DNA of 64,000 nucleotides from Mycobacterium fragae (GCF_002102185.1 NZ_LQOW01000008.1:1-64000); one strand, 5' to 3'; counted from the first letter of the stretch, positions 22,034 to 30,887 are shown. Notes: generated by a model not told the origin, from the letters alone. Numbers and translations are program-made.

Positions 22034-23005
22034 TCAGGCCTTGCACTGTGCGGCGGGCAAGACATCAACGTGGGCTTGGAGCCATTTTGCGAGCTCGGTG
22101 AGGGCCTGGATGCCGTCGGGGAATGATCCCGAGTCGGGTTCAGCGGCGACCGCAACGACTGTCAGGCCTTTTGGTGTTGGCAGGATGCCGATCTGCCGCA
22201 CGAGATAGCGCCCCGACAGCGACGGGCCCCAGCCGCCCTTGATTTTGGTGTTGGGAAGGACTCCCAGGCCCCACTTCTGGTCGTTCTCCACCTCACCCAT
22301 CAAAGTCAGCACAGGCTGGTCGCGCGGATCACATGCCACAGCGGACAGAAATAGCGCTTGGTGGGCCAGCGACCAGTCGGTCTGGCCGAAGGCGGTGTAT
22401 TCGGGCCGCACCTTCTGGGATTGGACGGTTGTGGGGTCTCCAGTCTCGCGCAGCACCGCCTCGACCTTGGCGGCGGCAGTGGTCGGCTCGCCGAGGCCCT
22501 CCCAGATCGATTCGGCAGCCGCGTTGTCGGACTCGGTGATCGCGGCGATCATCGGCTTCGTCACCTGGCCGGTGTTCTGTTGGCGCATTGCGGCGATCAC
22601 CAACGCGACCTTGATCGTGGACCAGGCCGGTCCGGAACTCCAGTCGCCTAACGTGACGGGCGCATCGGATCCTGCGCCCACTGGACCCAGGACGACGCCG
22701 GTCTTCGCGTGTAGCCGGGCCTGCAGCTGGGCGAAGTCGGCCGCCAACGCGGTAGGGTTCGGCGGCTTGGTTGGCGGGTTCGCCGACCGCGAGGGCGCTG
22801 ACGAGTTCGGGGTGGCTTGTCGCGGTGGTGCGGGAGCGGATGGATGCACCGGCGCAGGTCCGGGCGCGACCTCGAAAGCGACGACCGCCCCAGCAGCCAC
22901 AACAAGCGCCCCACTGAGCGCGAGCACCCACTTGCCATGCTGAGACCACCACGACGCACGCCCCCCCGAGGCACGCCGCGAGTGCAGACCACCCCGCGCG
23001 TTCAT
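22034..23005 (-). CDS. Membrane-anchored serine hydrolase of the class A beta-lactamase-like fold
   Basis: 323 residues. A basic N-terminus and one membrane span (WVLALSGALVVAAGAVVAF) are followed by a Pro-rich stalk and an extracytoplasmic domain. SxxK (WSTIK), SDN (ESDNAAA) and a KTG-like KGG appear in the right order for class A beta-lactamases and related penicillin-recognising enzymes. The gene is antiparallel and lies between the two repeat copies. Such domains can hydrolyse beta-lactams or act on or bind peptidoglycan; nothing here decides which. It may be the sensor partner or target of the neighbouring kinases, but this is only proximity. Confidence 0.78.
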   Translation of the reverse strand: MNARGGLHSRRASGGRASWWSQHGKWVLALSGALVVAAGAVVAFEVAPGPAPVHPSAPAPPRQATPNSSAPSRSANPPTKPPNPTALAADFAQLQARLHAKTGVVLGPVGAGSDAPVTLGDWSSGPAWSTIKVALVIAAMRQQNTGQVTKPMIAAITESDNAAAESIWEGLGEPTTAAAKVEAVLRETGDPTTVQSQKVRPEYTAFGQTDWSLAHQALFLSAVACDPRDQPVLTLMGEVENDQKWGLGVLPNTKIKGGWGPSLSGRYLVRQIGILPTPKGLTVVAVAAEPDSGSFPDGIQALTELAKWLQAHVDVLPAAQCKA

Positions 23006-23254
23006 GCTGTCGTCGCCGTCCCGGCCCAGATGCCCGCACCACCGGAAGCCACCGGTGCGATGCCACTTAGCGACTCAGACGATGTTGCGGAGGTGTTCGG
23101 CAAAGGCATGACTGCGCTCACCCTAGCTCGCCCACATCTTCGACAACGGGAAAGCCGCACTTTGCGCCGAAGCGGGCGGGGCAGCCGTTCTGCCCCAATG
23201 TGATTGATTCCCTGCCGGTTGTCAGCCCTAGTTCTCCGATTGGTGGTGATGGGT

Positions 23255-25353
23255 GGGTTGTGGGTTGGGTTGGCGAATTGTCTGTGGGGTGGGTGGTGGT
23301 TCGCTAGCATGTGCGCTCGGGGGTGTTGTGTGGGAGGCCGCCGGTGGATGAGGTGGTGTTTGGGCGGTATCGGCTGATCGCGTTGATCGGCGAGGGTGGC
23401 ATGGGCAAGGTGTTTAAGGCTCATGACAGCGTGATCGGGCGTGATGTGGCGATTAAAGTGCTGCCTACTGAGCTAAGTGCGGAGCCGGGTTATCGGGAGC
23501 GGTTTCGTCGTGAGGCGCATACGGCGGCGCGGTTGACCGAGCCGCATATTATCCCGATTTATGACACGGGGGAGGTTGACGGCCAGCTGTATTTGGTGAT
23601 GCCGGTGGTGGATGGCATCGATGTGAATGGTTTGCTGGCGCGGGATGGGGCGATGAGCCCGCAACGTGCGGTGTTGGTGATCGCGCAGTTGGCTTCGGCG
23701 TTGCATGCGGCGCATGCGGTGGGGTTGGTGCATCGGGATATCAAGCCGTCGAATGCGTTGGTGACCGGTGATGATTTTGTGTATTTGATCGATTTCGGTA
23801 TTGCTCATGATGCGGCGGCCACCAAGTTGACCAGTACCGGGATGATGGTGGGGACGTGGGCCTATATGGCTCCGGAGCGTTTCACCACGGGTACTGCTGA
23901 TGCGCGTGCGGATGTGTATGCGTTGGCGTGTGTGCTGTATGAGTGTTTGACCGGTGTGCGGCCGTTCCCCGGCGACAGTATGGAACAGCAGATTGCGGGT
24001 CATTTGACGGTGGAGCCGCCCAAGCCCAGTGTGGTTAATCCTGCGGTGCCGGTGGGCTTTGATGAGGTGATCGCGCGGGGCATGGCCAAAAACCCCGAGG
24101 AGCGTTATCAGAGTGCGCGTGAGTTGGCTACCGCGGCTGCGCAGGCGCTGAGCGCATCGCAGAGTGCTCCGACTTTGGTTGAGGATTCGGCGCCGGCGGT
24201 GGGCGGTGGGGGGCAGGGCTCTGGGCGGGCTGGTTCGACGGTGGCCGCTGGTGCTGTTGGCCGTCGGGGTGGGGGGTCGGTGAAGACTCGTCCGGTGATT
24301 GGGCGCGACAAGTTGGGGGTGTTGAGCAAGATTGGTCAGGGTGGGCAGGGGGTGGTGTATCGCGCGCCGAATGTGAAGACGAAGTTCGCGGCGTCGATGG
24401 TCTATAAGGAGTACAAGGCGCAGTCGCGTTCCGATATTGATTTCACTGCGTTGGCGGCGATGCCGGCTTTGGTGGAGGAGTCGTTGTCTTATGCGCAGGC
24501 GGAGCGGTTGATCTCGTTTGCTGCTTGGCCGTGTGCGTTGGTCGAAGATGGCGGGGCGTCAACGGGGTTTGTGATGCCGGCTATTCCGGAGGCTTTTTTC
24601 ATCGATCTGACCACGGTGAAGGGGGTGTCGAGGACTACCGCGGAGTTTCAGCATCTGCTGAATCATTCTTCGGTTTTGGCCGCACGTGGCATCGGTGTTG
24701 ATGACGCTCAGCGTTATTCGTTGTTGCGTGAGGTGGCTTCTGCGCTGGCGTTCATGCACAAACATGGTGTGTGCGTGGGGGATATCTCGCCGAAGAACTT
24801 GTTGTTTTCGTTGTCCCCGCATGAGGCTGTGTATTTCATCGACTGCGATGCGATGCGCATCAACGGTGTGTCGGCTCTGCCGCAGATGGAGACACCGGAT
24901 TGGGAGGCGCCCCCCGGTGAGGAGCTGGCCACCATCTATTCGGATGCCTACAAGCTGGGTCTGCTGGCGTTGCGGCTGCTTGCCGGTGATCATGACACCA
25001 AAAATCTTCAGCACATTCCGGCGAGCACCCCTGCGCTGTTGCGCCAGATCATCACCGACACGCTCAGCAATGCCCCCCAGCAGCGTCCGCTGCCCGAAGC
25101 CTGGAGCTATGTGCTGGGCCACGCCATCGAACAAGCCCAACACCAAAAGAAGACCGCAACCCCGGCCTCACCACCGATCAGTGTGGCACCCACCCCACCA
25201 CCGACACCGATCGTGCATTCCCGACCACCCGTCGGCACCTCCACCCCACCCCCGCCCGCGAGCGTGTACTCCCGACCACCAGCCCCCACCCCAACACCAC
25301 CACCACCAACAACCCAACCACCCTCATCGGGCAAGATATGGGGCGGCGTCGGC
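23255..25353 (+). repeat. 2099-bp direct repeat, copy B
   Basis: Second copy of the block at 19341-21439. The left boundary is a single-base change just before GGGTTGTGGG; the right boundary is after GGCGGCGTCGGC, where copy A continues with G and copy B with T. The unit between copies (21440-23254) holds the end of kinase 2 and the beta-lactamase-like gene, so unequal crossing over between copies would delete 3914 bp and fuse the kinase 2 body to the kinase 3 sensor. Confidence 0.93.
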
Positions 25354-25887
25354 TTCGCGGCTGCGGTTATCGTCGCGGTGGTTGTGGCCGCAGTGGCGCT
25401 GGCCAACCACAACAACGGCCCGCCATCAAGCGCACCTTCAACCACCACCGAGCCGTCTACTTCCTATTCCACGCCTTCGTCCACGGAGACCCCTCCACCT
25501 GATCCCGAGGCCGCGGCCTTTCAGGAGCTGCAGCAAATCGCCGCCGGCGATCGCGACTTCGTCACCGCCCAACTCTTTGATCACTGGATCCCGCAACTCA
25601 GTTCCAAGCACTCCCAGGCCCCATGGACGCCCGACGACGGCATCGAGTATCACAACCCACAGATTTTGGATGAATATCGGACGCTCCGTGATCGGTACGG
25701 CGCCAAGCTTCTTTGGTCGGGTGACTGGCCAACGGCTCAGTTCGCCGACGCATACTACTGGGTCATGGTCGCACCGGTACCTTTTGACAACTCCGACGAT
25801 GCGCTGTCGTGGTGCGCCAGCAACAATTTCGATCCACTCCATTGCTATGCCCAGGATCTCAGTGCTGGAAGGACCGCGCACAACTGA
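23344..25887 (+). CDS. Tandem-kinase receptor 3: Ser/Thr kinase + YegI-like kinase + a different extracellular domain
   Basis: 847 residues; the first 670 are the same as tandem kinase 2 and have the same active-site residues. The membrane span is a new sequence (about 669-687, FAAAVIVAVVVAAVALA). Outside, a Thr/Ser/Pro stalk leads to a domain with LFDHWIPQLSSKH, LLWSGDWP and a C-terminal pair of Cys in WCASNNFDPLHCYAQD. I remember similar domains at the ends of secreted or kinase-linked actinobacterial proteins but know no function. Only 13 bp separate the stop from the GH3 gene, so the two are probably cotranscribed. Confidence 0.92.
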   Translation: MDEVVFGRYRLIALIGEGGMGKVFKAHDSVIGRDVAIKVLPTELSAEPGYRERFRREAHTAARLTEPHIIPIYDTGEVDGQLYLVMPVVDGIDVNGLLARDGAMSPQRAVLVIAQLASALHAAHAVGLVHRDIKPSNALVTGDDFVYLIDFGIAHDAAATKLTSTGMMVGTWAYMAPERFTTGTADARADVYALACVLYECLTGVRPFPGDSMEQQIAGHLTVEPPKPSVVNPAVPVGFDEVIARGMAKNPEERYQSARELATAAAQALSASQSAPTLVEDSAPAVGGGGQGSGRAGSTVAAGAVGRRGGGSVKTRPVIGRDKLGVLSKIGQGGQGVVYRAPNVKTKFAASMVYKEYKAQSRSDIDFTALAAMPALVEESLSYAQAERLISFAAWPCALVEDGGASTGFVMPAIPEAFFIDLTTVKGVSRTTAEFQHLLNHSSVLAARGIGVDDAQRYSLLREVASALAFMHKHGVCVGDISPKNLLFSLSPHEAVYFIDCDAMRINGVSALPQMETPDWEAPPGEELATIYSDAYKLGLLALRLLAGDHDTKNLQHIPASTPALLRQIITDTLSNAPQQRPLPEAWSYVLGHAIEQAQHQKKTATPASPPISVAPTPPPTPIVHSRPPVGTSTPPPPASVYSRPPAPTPTPPPPTTQPPSSGKIWGGVGFAAAVIVAVVVAAVALANHNNGPPSSAPSTTTEPSTSYSTPSSTETPPPDPEAAAFQELQQIAAGDRDFVTAQLFDHWIPQLSSKHSQAPWTPDDGIEYHNPQILDEYRTLRDRYGAKLLWSGDWPTAQFADAYYWVMVAPVPFDNSDDALSWCASNNFDPLHCYAQDLSAGRTAHN

Positions 25888-25900
25888 TGGGTGATCGGGA

Positions 25901-27160
25901 ATGACAAGTAATCGACCGCAACGACCCCGTCGCTCGTCAGCAACCCCGGCTCGCCCACCTCGATCGAGCTCGCGCGCCCAAAACATCGTCGGCGCGATAC
26001 TCGGCGTGGTTTTGGTGGGCGGCGTCGTATTCGCCGGCATTCAGCTGACCCGCCCGCGCCATGCATCGTCGACGGCAGCCCGACCGACAGCATTGCCGAC
26101 TCACGCGATGGCCCCGAAGGCCAAGCCGGCGCCGCCGGGCTGCGGTGTCCCATCGTCGTTTCTGGCGTCGATGTCCAAGCGCGACAAGCTTGCACAGTTG
26201 CTGATGGTCGGGGTGACTGACGCAGCCGACGCGCGCCGCGTCGTCGCCACCCAGCACGTCGGCGGGATCTTCATTGCCAGCTGGACCGACCTGTCCATGC
26301 TCAAAGACGGGACGCTCACCGCCATCTCCCGCTCGGCACGCCCGCTGCCGCTCGCCGTCAGCGTCGATGAGGAGGGCGGCCGGGTGGAACGGCTGTCGTC
26401 ACTTATCGGGACGGCACCGTCGGCCCGCGAGCTGGCGCAGAGCATGCCGTCCGAGGGCGTCTATCAGCAGGCCCTGGAGCGTGGTCGAAAAATGCGCAGC
26501 TACGGCATCACGATCGATTTCGCGCCTGTCGTCGATGTCACCGACGCGCCCGATGACACGGTGATCGGTGACCGGTCGTTCAGCCCGAACCCTGCCGTGG
26601 TGACGGAGTACGCCAGCGCGTACGCGAAGGGACTGCGCGACGCCGGCTTGCTGCCAGTGCTCAAGCACTTTCCCGGACACGGGCGTGCGTCCGGGGATTC
26701 GCACATGACCGGAGTCGTCAGCCCGCCGCTGGAGGACTTGAAAAGCCTCGACCTCGTGCCCTACCGAACGCTGGTGACACAGGCACCGGTGGGGGTGATG
26801 ATCGGCCATATGCAGGTGCCCCATTTGACGGGTAATGACCCCGCCAGCTTGAGTCCAGCCGCGGTTGAACTGCTGCGCAAAGGAAGCGACTATGGCGGCC
26901 CGCCGTTTAACGGCCCGGTGTTCACCGACGACCTGTCGACCATGAAGGCGATCACCGATCGCTACAGCGTCCCCGAGGCCGTATTGAAGGCCTTGCAGGC
27001 CGGTGCCGATACCGCACTCTGGGTGACCGACACCGAGGTCCCAAAGGTGCTCGACCGGCTCATCTCGGCGCTGGACGGTGGTGAGTTGAGCATGCCCAAG
27101 ATAGAGGCATCCGTGCGGCGGATGGCAGAGGCCAAGGCCCTCAACAGCTGTCACCATTGA
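25901..27160 (+). CDS. Membrane-anchored GH3 beta-N-acetylhexosaminidase (NagZ-like)
   Basis: 419 residues. After a basic N-terminus a single span (about 28-48) anchors it, with the enzyme outside the membrane. The GH3 domain has KHFPGHGRASGDSHMTG, the NagZ-type loop with its general acid/base Asp-His, and nucleophile Asp in VFTDDLSTMKAI. NagZ enzymes remove N-acetylglucosamine from muropeptides; the mycobacterial relative LpqI is a lipoprotein, while this one uses a membrane anchor. It follows tandem kinase 3 closely, suggesting a cell-wall link for that kinase. Confidence 0.87.
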   Translation: MTSNRPQRPRRSSATPARPPRSSSRAQNIVGAILGVVLVGGVVFAGIQLTRPRHASSTAARPTALPTHAMAPKAKPAPPGCGVPSSFLASMSKRDKLAQLLMVGVTDAADARRVVATQHVGGIFIASWTDLSMLKDGTLTAISRSARPLPLAVSVDEEGGRVERLSSLIGTAPSARELAQSMPSEGVYQQALERGRKMRSYGITIDFAPVVDVTDAPDDTVIGDRSFSPNPAVVTEYASAYAKGLRDAGLLPVLKHFPGHGRASGDSHMTGVVSPPLEDLKSLDLVPYRTLVTQAPVGVMIGHMQVPHLTGNDPASLSPAAVELLRKGSDYGGPPFNGPVFTDDLSTMKAITDRYSVPEAVLKALQAGADTALWVTDTEVPKVLDRLISALDGGELSMPKIEASVRRMAEAKALNSCHH

Positions 27161-27169
27161 CCGCACCCA

Positions 27170-27214
27170 CGAATACACCAAGAATTTTCCAAGCCGTCCG
27201 TAGGAACCTTTGTG
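27170..27214 (+). promoter_or_regulatory. SARP-type heptamer repeats before the secreted-protein gene
   Basis: Heptamers CGAATAC (27170), AGAATTT (27181) and AGCCGTC (27192) are spaced exactly 11 bp apart. They are followed after 10 bp by TTTGTG, a plausible -10. The block AGCCGTCCGT..GAACC.TTTGTG closely matches the minus-strand sequence before the S1-type protease gene. SARP/EmbR regulators bind such direct repeats over the -35 region. Confidence 0.5.
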
Positions 27215-27261
27215 TGATCCGCCGTAATGACGGACATTGCGTCCGGAGAAAAGACACCAGC

Positions 27262-27741
27262 ATGATCACGAAAATCGGATGGGCGAGCGCCGGAGTCATT
27301 TGTGCGGCGGTGGCTTTCGCGCCACCGGCAAGCGCTGATCCCAGTCTTTGCCATTTTGTGAACGTGAAGACCCTGTCGCCGCCGATGCGCTGTGAGGTCG
27401 GCTCCGACGATAGCGACGGAGCCGGGCCTAATGTGGTATGTCAGACGGCCGGTTTCCCACAGGCCCCCATGGACCCCGCACCGTACCCCGGGTGGCCAGG
27501 TGATCCATCGGTGTTGCATCAGGATCAAGCAATCATCACTGCATCAGGCCGATTCACTTGGCGTACAGCCAATCTCGGCTTGGCACCACCAGGGCAGCCC
27601 GATATCACCTTGGCGAATGGGCAGACGTATCAGTTTCAAGGTTGGACGATAGTGCCGACCGACACTGGGACCACCTTCACCAACGACACGACAGGGCACG
27701 GCATGGTCATTGACAGCGACTACAACGTCAACCCGTTCTGA
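27262..27741 (+). CDS. Secreted protein of unknown function
   Basis: 159 residues. A clear signal peptide ends in PPASA before DPSLCHF. The mature part is about 135 residues with three Cys and no membrane span; I do not recognise a domain. The ATG at 27262 was chosen over an upstream frame because it begins the signal peptide directly and GGAGAAAAG lies before it. A set of 11-bp-spaced heptamers lies 60-90 bp upstream, so this may be a target of the EmbR-like regulator at 33113. It converges with the PP2C gene. Confidence 0.72.
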   Translation: MITKIGWASAGVICAAVAFAPPASADPSLCHFVNVKTLSPPMRCEVGSDDSDGAGPNVVCQTAGFPQAPMDPAPYPGWPGDPSVLHQDQAIITASGRFTWRTANLGLAPPGQPDITLANGQTYQFQGWTIVPTDTGTTFTNDTTGHGMVIDSDYNVNPF

Positions 27742-27750
27742 TCGGAGCGG

Positions 27751-28863
27751 TCATCGCAGACCTTCCACGGCACTACGTCCCCGCGACTGGACCATGGTCG
27801 CCTCGGATAATCGTCTTCGTGGCCACACCGCGACGAGGGTCCGATCATCATCGAAGGTTTCACGGCTGAAATCCACCGCGTGAGCAAACTCGATCAGCGA
27901 AGGCGCCGACGGTTTGGTCAACACTTCCCGGAACAAGTCGCCCACCGCGCCCTGCCCGGCGCCCAGGGGATCGCCGATTCCGTCAGTAGCAATCAACAAG
28001 ACGTCGTCTTCTGCGATGTCGACGATCATCGGTTTGACTTCGGTGGGAACACGCGGCAATCCCACCACCGCCGATGACGCAACCCCGTCGACCGGCACCG
28101 CCTTGCCGGCCAGAACCTCGACGAATTGTCCGGCTGAGAGCAGCCAGGCGACCGAATCACCGGCGCCAATGACATAGGCCCGCAACGTATGCATACCGGT
28201 GGGTTCGATGACCGCACACGCCAACGTCGTCGCGAGTTGCTCCTCAGCGCGCACCGGATCGGGCGCATCAAGTCCCAGAAGGGTTTGGGCCCTCTCCGTG
28301 AGCGCCCATGCGGCGCTCTTGAACAGAGCCAACCAGTCGGTGTTCGCGATGTCATGGCCGAGGTAGGAGTGCAGCCAGTCGGCGGCTTGCTTGGTGACGG
28401 TGCTCGCGCCGATATGCGATTGTGGCGCCCCCGAAACACCATCGGCGACAAGGACAATCAGGCGCCCGTCGGGCAAAAGATGCAATGCGAAATCGTCCTG
28501 ACGCGGCGCGCCGTTGTAGCGATGCAGGTGACCGCGCTGCGATACTCCGCGTACGGTCATGGTGTCGGTAGACCATCCATCGATCACCACATCGGGTCGG
28601 AATGGCAACGAGCAATAGCCCGTACCTATTGCTGATGGCTCCACGGCCGGCGAGGGTGTTCCGACCGTGATCTGGGGGATGATGGTCGGCCCAACGACTC
28701 CAGTACTTCTCGGCTTGTTAGAGGCCGAACCCCTTGCACCAAATGCGATTGGCTCAGGAGCGCGAGCTGGCAGCGGGACTGTCGGCGGTTCCAGCGGCGC
28801 GGGCGGACTCCCGTCGCGAGGTGCTTTGTTTTTTCGTCTCCGTTTGAAGGGGAACATGAGCAC
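27751..28863 (-). CDS. PP2C-family protein phosphatase (TerY-P triad type, YegK-like)
   Basis: 370 residues. A basic, Pro-rich tail (1-90) precedes a PP2C domain with metal-binding acidic residues in RQDDFALH, VLVADGVSGAPQS, GAGDS, IATDGIGDP and FDDDRTLVAVW. It should remove phosphate from Ser/Thr residues placed by kinases, most likely those of this island. It has no membrane span. It starts 19 bp after the vWA gene in the same direction, a two-gene operon. PP2C + TerY-like vWA + kinase is the 'TerY-P triad' known from comparative genomics of tellurite/stress systems (E. coli yegI-yegK-yegL). The start may be GTG 28863 or ATG 28857. Confidence 0.87.
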   Translation of the reverse strand: MLMFPFKRRRKNKAPRDGSPPAPLEPPTVPLPARAPEPIAFGARGSASNKPRSTGVVGPTIIPQITVGTPSPAVEPSAIGTGYCSLPFRPDVVIDGWSTDTMTVRGVSQRGHLHRYNGAPRQDDFALHLLPDGRLIVLVADGVSGAPQSHIGASTVTKQAADWLHSYLGHDIANTDWLALFKSAAWALTERAQTLLGLDAPDPVRAEEQLATTLACAVIEPTGMHTLRAYVIGAGDSVAWLLSAGQFVEVLAGKAVPVDGVASSAVVGLPRVPTEVKPMIVDIAEDDVLLIATDGIGDPLGAGQGAVGDLFREVLTKPSAPSLIEFAHAVDFSRETFDDDRTLVAVWPRRRLSEATMVQSRGRSAVEGLR

Positions 28864-28882
28864 GCACCGGGCGTAGACCGGC

Positions 28883-29548
28883 CTACACGACGTCTACGGC
28901 CAAGGTAAACCCTTCTGGTTTCTCAAATTGCAATTCAGTCGCACCGGCCGCGATGGCCTGCCCGGAACTGATTACCGACTGCGTCAGCGAGGTAAGGAAC
29001 TCCGAGATCGCTGCGCCCGCATCCACCCCGCGTGCCGCGACGAACGCGAAGTGGGGCTTGGTCGCAACCTCGCCTATGACTGCGGCGTCGGCATCCCCGA
29101 TTCCGAAGGCAAGAATGTTGGGCGCCGCGGGCTGCGCCAGCAGATTCGCTCGAACTGAGCGCCAATCCTCGTTTTCGTTCGGCAGACCATCAGTCAGGAA
29201 AAAAACCGCAGGCCGATGCACTGTGTATCCCTGAGCTTTCAGGCTGGGAACGTCAACGCTGATCCGGTAGGCGAGCTGGTCAAACGCTGCCGCATAGGAG
29301 GTCAGGCTTTGGGCGGTCAGCACCGGCATCCCCTGAAGAACACGCAAGTCAGCGGGTTCCAGGTAGGTGAACGCGGTATCGGAGAAGCCGATCACCGATA
29401 ACCGCACCTTTGCGGCTGCGAATGACTCTCGTTGCAATGCGTCGTGCAGCGAGGCCAGGCCATCGTTTAGTTCGCCGATATTGCGCCCCATCGAGCCCGA
29501 TTCATCGGCAACGAAGTACACCAGAAGAATTGATCCCTTAGGCTCCAC
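28883..29548 (-). CDS. TerY/YegL-like vWA domain protein
   Basis: 221 residues, one vWA domain. The metal-ion-dependent adhesion site is complete: DESGS near the N-terminus, Thr in LTSYAAAF and Asp in FLTDGLPNE. The sequence order and short length are those of TerY/YegL proteins. It is first in an operon with the PP2C gene. In TerY-P triads the vWA protein is thought to bind metal and act as scaffold or substrate of the kinase-phosphatase pair. Start GTG at 29548. No signal peptide or membrane span, so it is cytoplasmic. Confidence 0.85.
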   Translation of the reverse strand: MEPKGSILLVYFVADESGSMGRNIGELNDGLASLHDALQRESFAAAKVRLSVIGFSDTAFTYLEPADLRVLQGMPVLTAQSLTSYAAAFDQLAYRISVDVPSLKAQGYTVHRPAVFFLTDGLPNENEDWRSVRANLLAQPAAPNILAFGIGDADAAVIGEVATKPHFAFVAARGVDAGAAISEFLTSLTQSVISSGQAIAAGATELQFEKPEGFTLAVDVV

Positions 29549-29977
29549 AGGACACCCACTCTCAGCGGCTGATTAAGTCGACCACCATGACCTCGCAAAC
29601 CCGGCCGTCAAAGTCTACTTGTGTATTCACGGGCTAGCGCCTTTTTCGCGGCATTGTCCAAACCACTGACTTCACGCCGTCCTATGCCAACTCTCCACGC
29701 AGGTCCCGGGTTCAGTTGCTGAATCCTGCGAATCGATAAGCATTCGTCGGATCCGTTGTCCGCCAGGTAAATTCGACGAAAACACGTGCTAGCGCGACCG
29801 GTCCGGTGCTGACGCGATCACTGGGAAACGCTGGATGCGGGTCACCGCGCAGCTGGCCCCTACTTATGGATAGCCGATTCGGAATGAATTGCGACTGGCA
29901 AAACGTCACTGATGGCTGACCCCGGCGTTATGCTGTGTTTTCTCGGGTGCAGTTCAGTCAAGCGGGAGGATCTGCCC
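29549..29977. other. Intergenic region between the triad operon and the DUF2510 gene
   Basis: About 430 bases separating divergent genes. Frames here are short and unconvincing. It must hold the promoters of both units, but no clear operator or terminator was found. GGGAGGA at 29964-29970 is the ribosome-binding site of the gene starting at 29978. Confidence 0.5.
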
Positions 29978-30865
29978 ATGACGACACCCAACCAGCCCGG
30001 CTGGTACGACGACCCGCAGGATTCCAGCGCACAGCGTTATTGGGACGGTCAGGACTGGACACCGCACCGTCAACGGAAGCCAAGATCCACGCCGGCGCCC
30101 GCGATGTCCCCACCGCCGCAGCAGCCTCCGCCTGCGCCCAGTCCACCGCCCCCGTCGGCTTACGCGCCGACCCAGCCCGCGCCGAGGCCGCCAATGCCAC
30201 CATCCGGGGGTGCAATGCCCCCTCCTCCTCCGCCGCCGCCGCCTCCTCCCAACATGCCCCACCAGCCCGCGCCCGGCATGCCTCCGCCCGGCATGACGCC
30301 CAGCGCAGAGGCTGGTCCCCCCGGGGGACTACCTCCCCCGGCATGGCCTCCACCTCCCTACGAAAGTCGACCCGATAGCGGCCAGGTACCGCCTGTGAGT
30401 TTTGCGGCGATCCAAGCCAACGTCGCAAAGTCGGCCACCGCCTGGCTTCTCATCGGCGGCTCCGTTGCAGCCGTCATCAGCCTATTTCTGACATGGTTTA
30501 CCGTGACGGGCAGCGCGCTCGGGATAGATATCATCTCGAAAGACGTTTCACCCCCGGCCTATTGGAAGCTGATGGTGCTCCTAATGATCGCCGGAGCCGG
30601 GTGGCTGGCGTGGCCCTTCTTCACCGGGGCTCGGCTGTCTGTCCAACGGCTGATCGGACTGAGCGTCGTAGTCATCTTGCTCGCCGGTCTCGCCGTCACG
30701 AACTGGTACACCGCTGCTTCGGAAAGCACCAGCGATGACGACAGCGCTGTGAGTGTCTCGCCAGGATTTGGGTTACTGCTATACCTGGCAGCCGTCGTTG
30801 CCATCGCCGTGGGCGTGGTCCGGATCTGGATGTCTCGATCGAACACCAGGGGACAGGCCTACTGA
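29978..30865 (+). CDS. DUF2510 membrane protein with proline-rich linker
   Basis: 295 residues. The first 30 residues form a DUF2510 motif (GWYDDPQD...RYWDGQDWTPH), common at the N-terminus of actinobacterial membrane proteins. A long Pro-rich stretch (about 35-130) follows, then four membrane spans. The C-terminal four-span part is clearly related to that of the protein at 32301 (shared FLTW, WLAWP, GFG-LLY, IWM/TWM-R). The ATG at 29978 with GGGAGGA and a seven-base spacer was chosen over an upstream frame. Function unknown; Pro-rich cytoplasmic linkers in such proteins could take part in signalling or protein binding. Confidence 0.82.
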   Translation: MTTPNQPGWYDDPQDSSAQRYWDGQDWTPHRQRKPRSTPAPAMSPPPQQPPPAPSPPPPSAYAPTQPAPRPPMPPSGGAMPPPPPPPPPPPNMPHQPAPGMPPPGMTPSAEAGPPGGLPPPAWPPPPYESRPDSGQVPPVSFAAIQANVAKSATAWLLIGGSVAAVISLFLTWFTVTGSALGIDIISKDVSPPAYWKLMVLLMIAGAGWLAWPFFTGARLSVQRLIGLSVVVILLAGLAVTNWYTAASESTSDDDSAVSVSPGFGLLLYLAAVVAIAVGVVRIWMSRSNTRGQAY

Positions 30866-30887
30866 GTCGGCGTTCCGCGACGCGTGC

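Noticed and set aside
19341..25353. The direct repeat as an insertion sequence or composite transposon
   Set aside because: No transposase, no terminal inverted repeats and no target-site duplication seen; the repeated unit is a gene body with its promoter.
29712..29909. 65-codon minus-strand frame in the DUF2510 upstream region
   Set aside because: No ribosome-binding site, no domain, and it lies in the expected promoter region.
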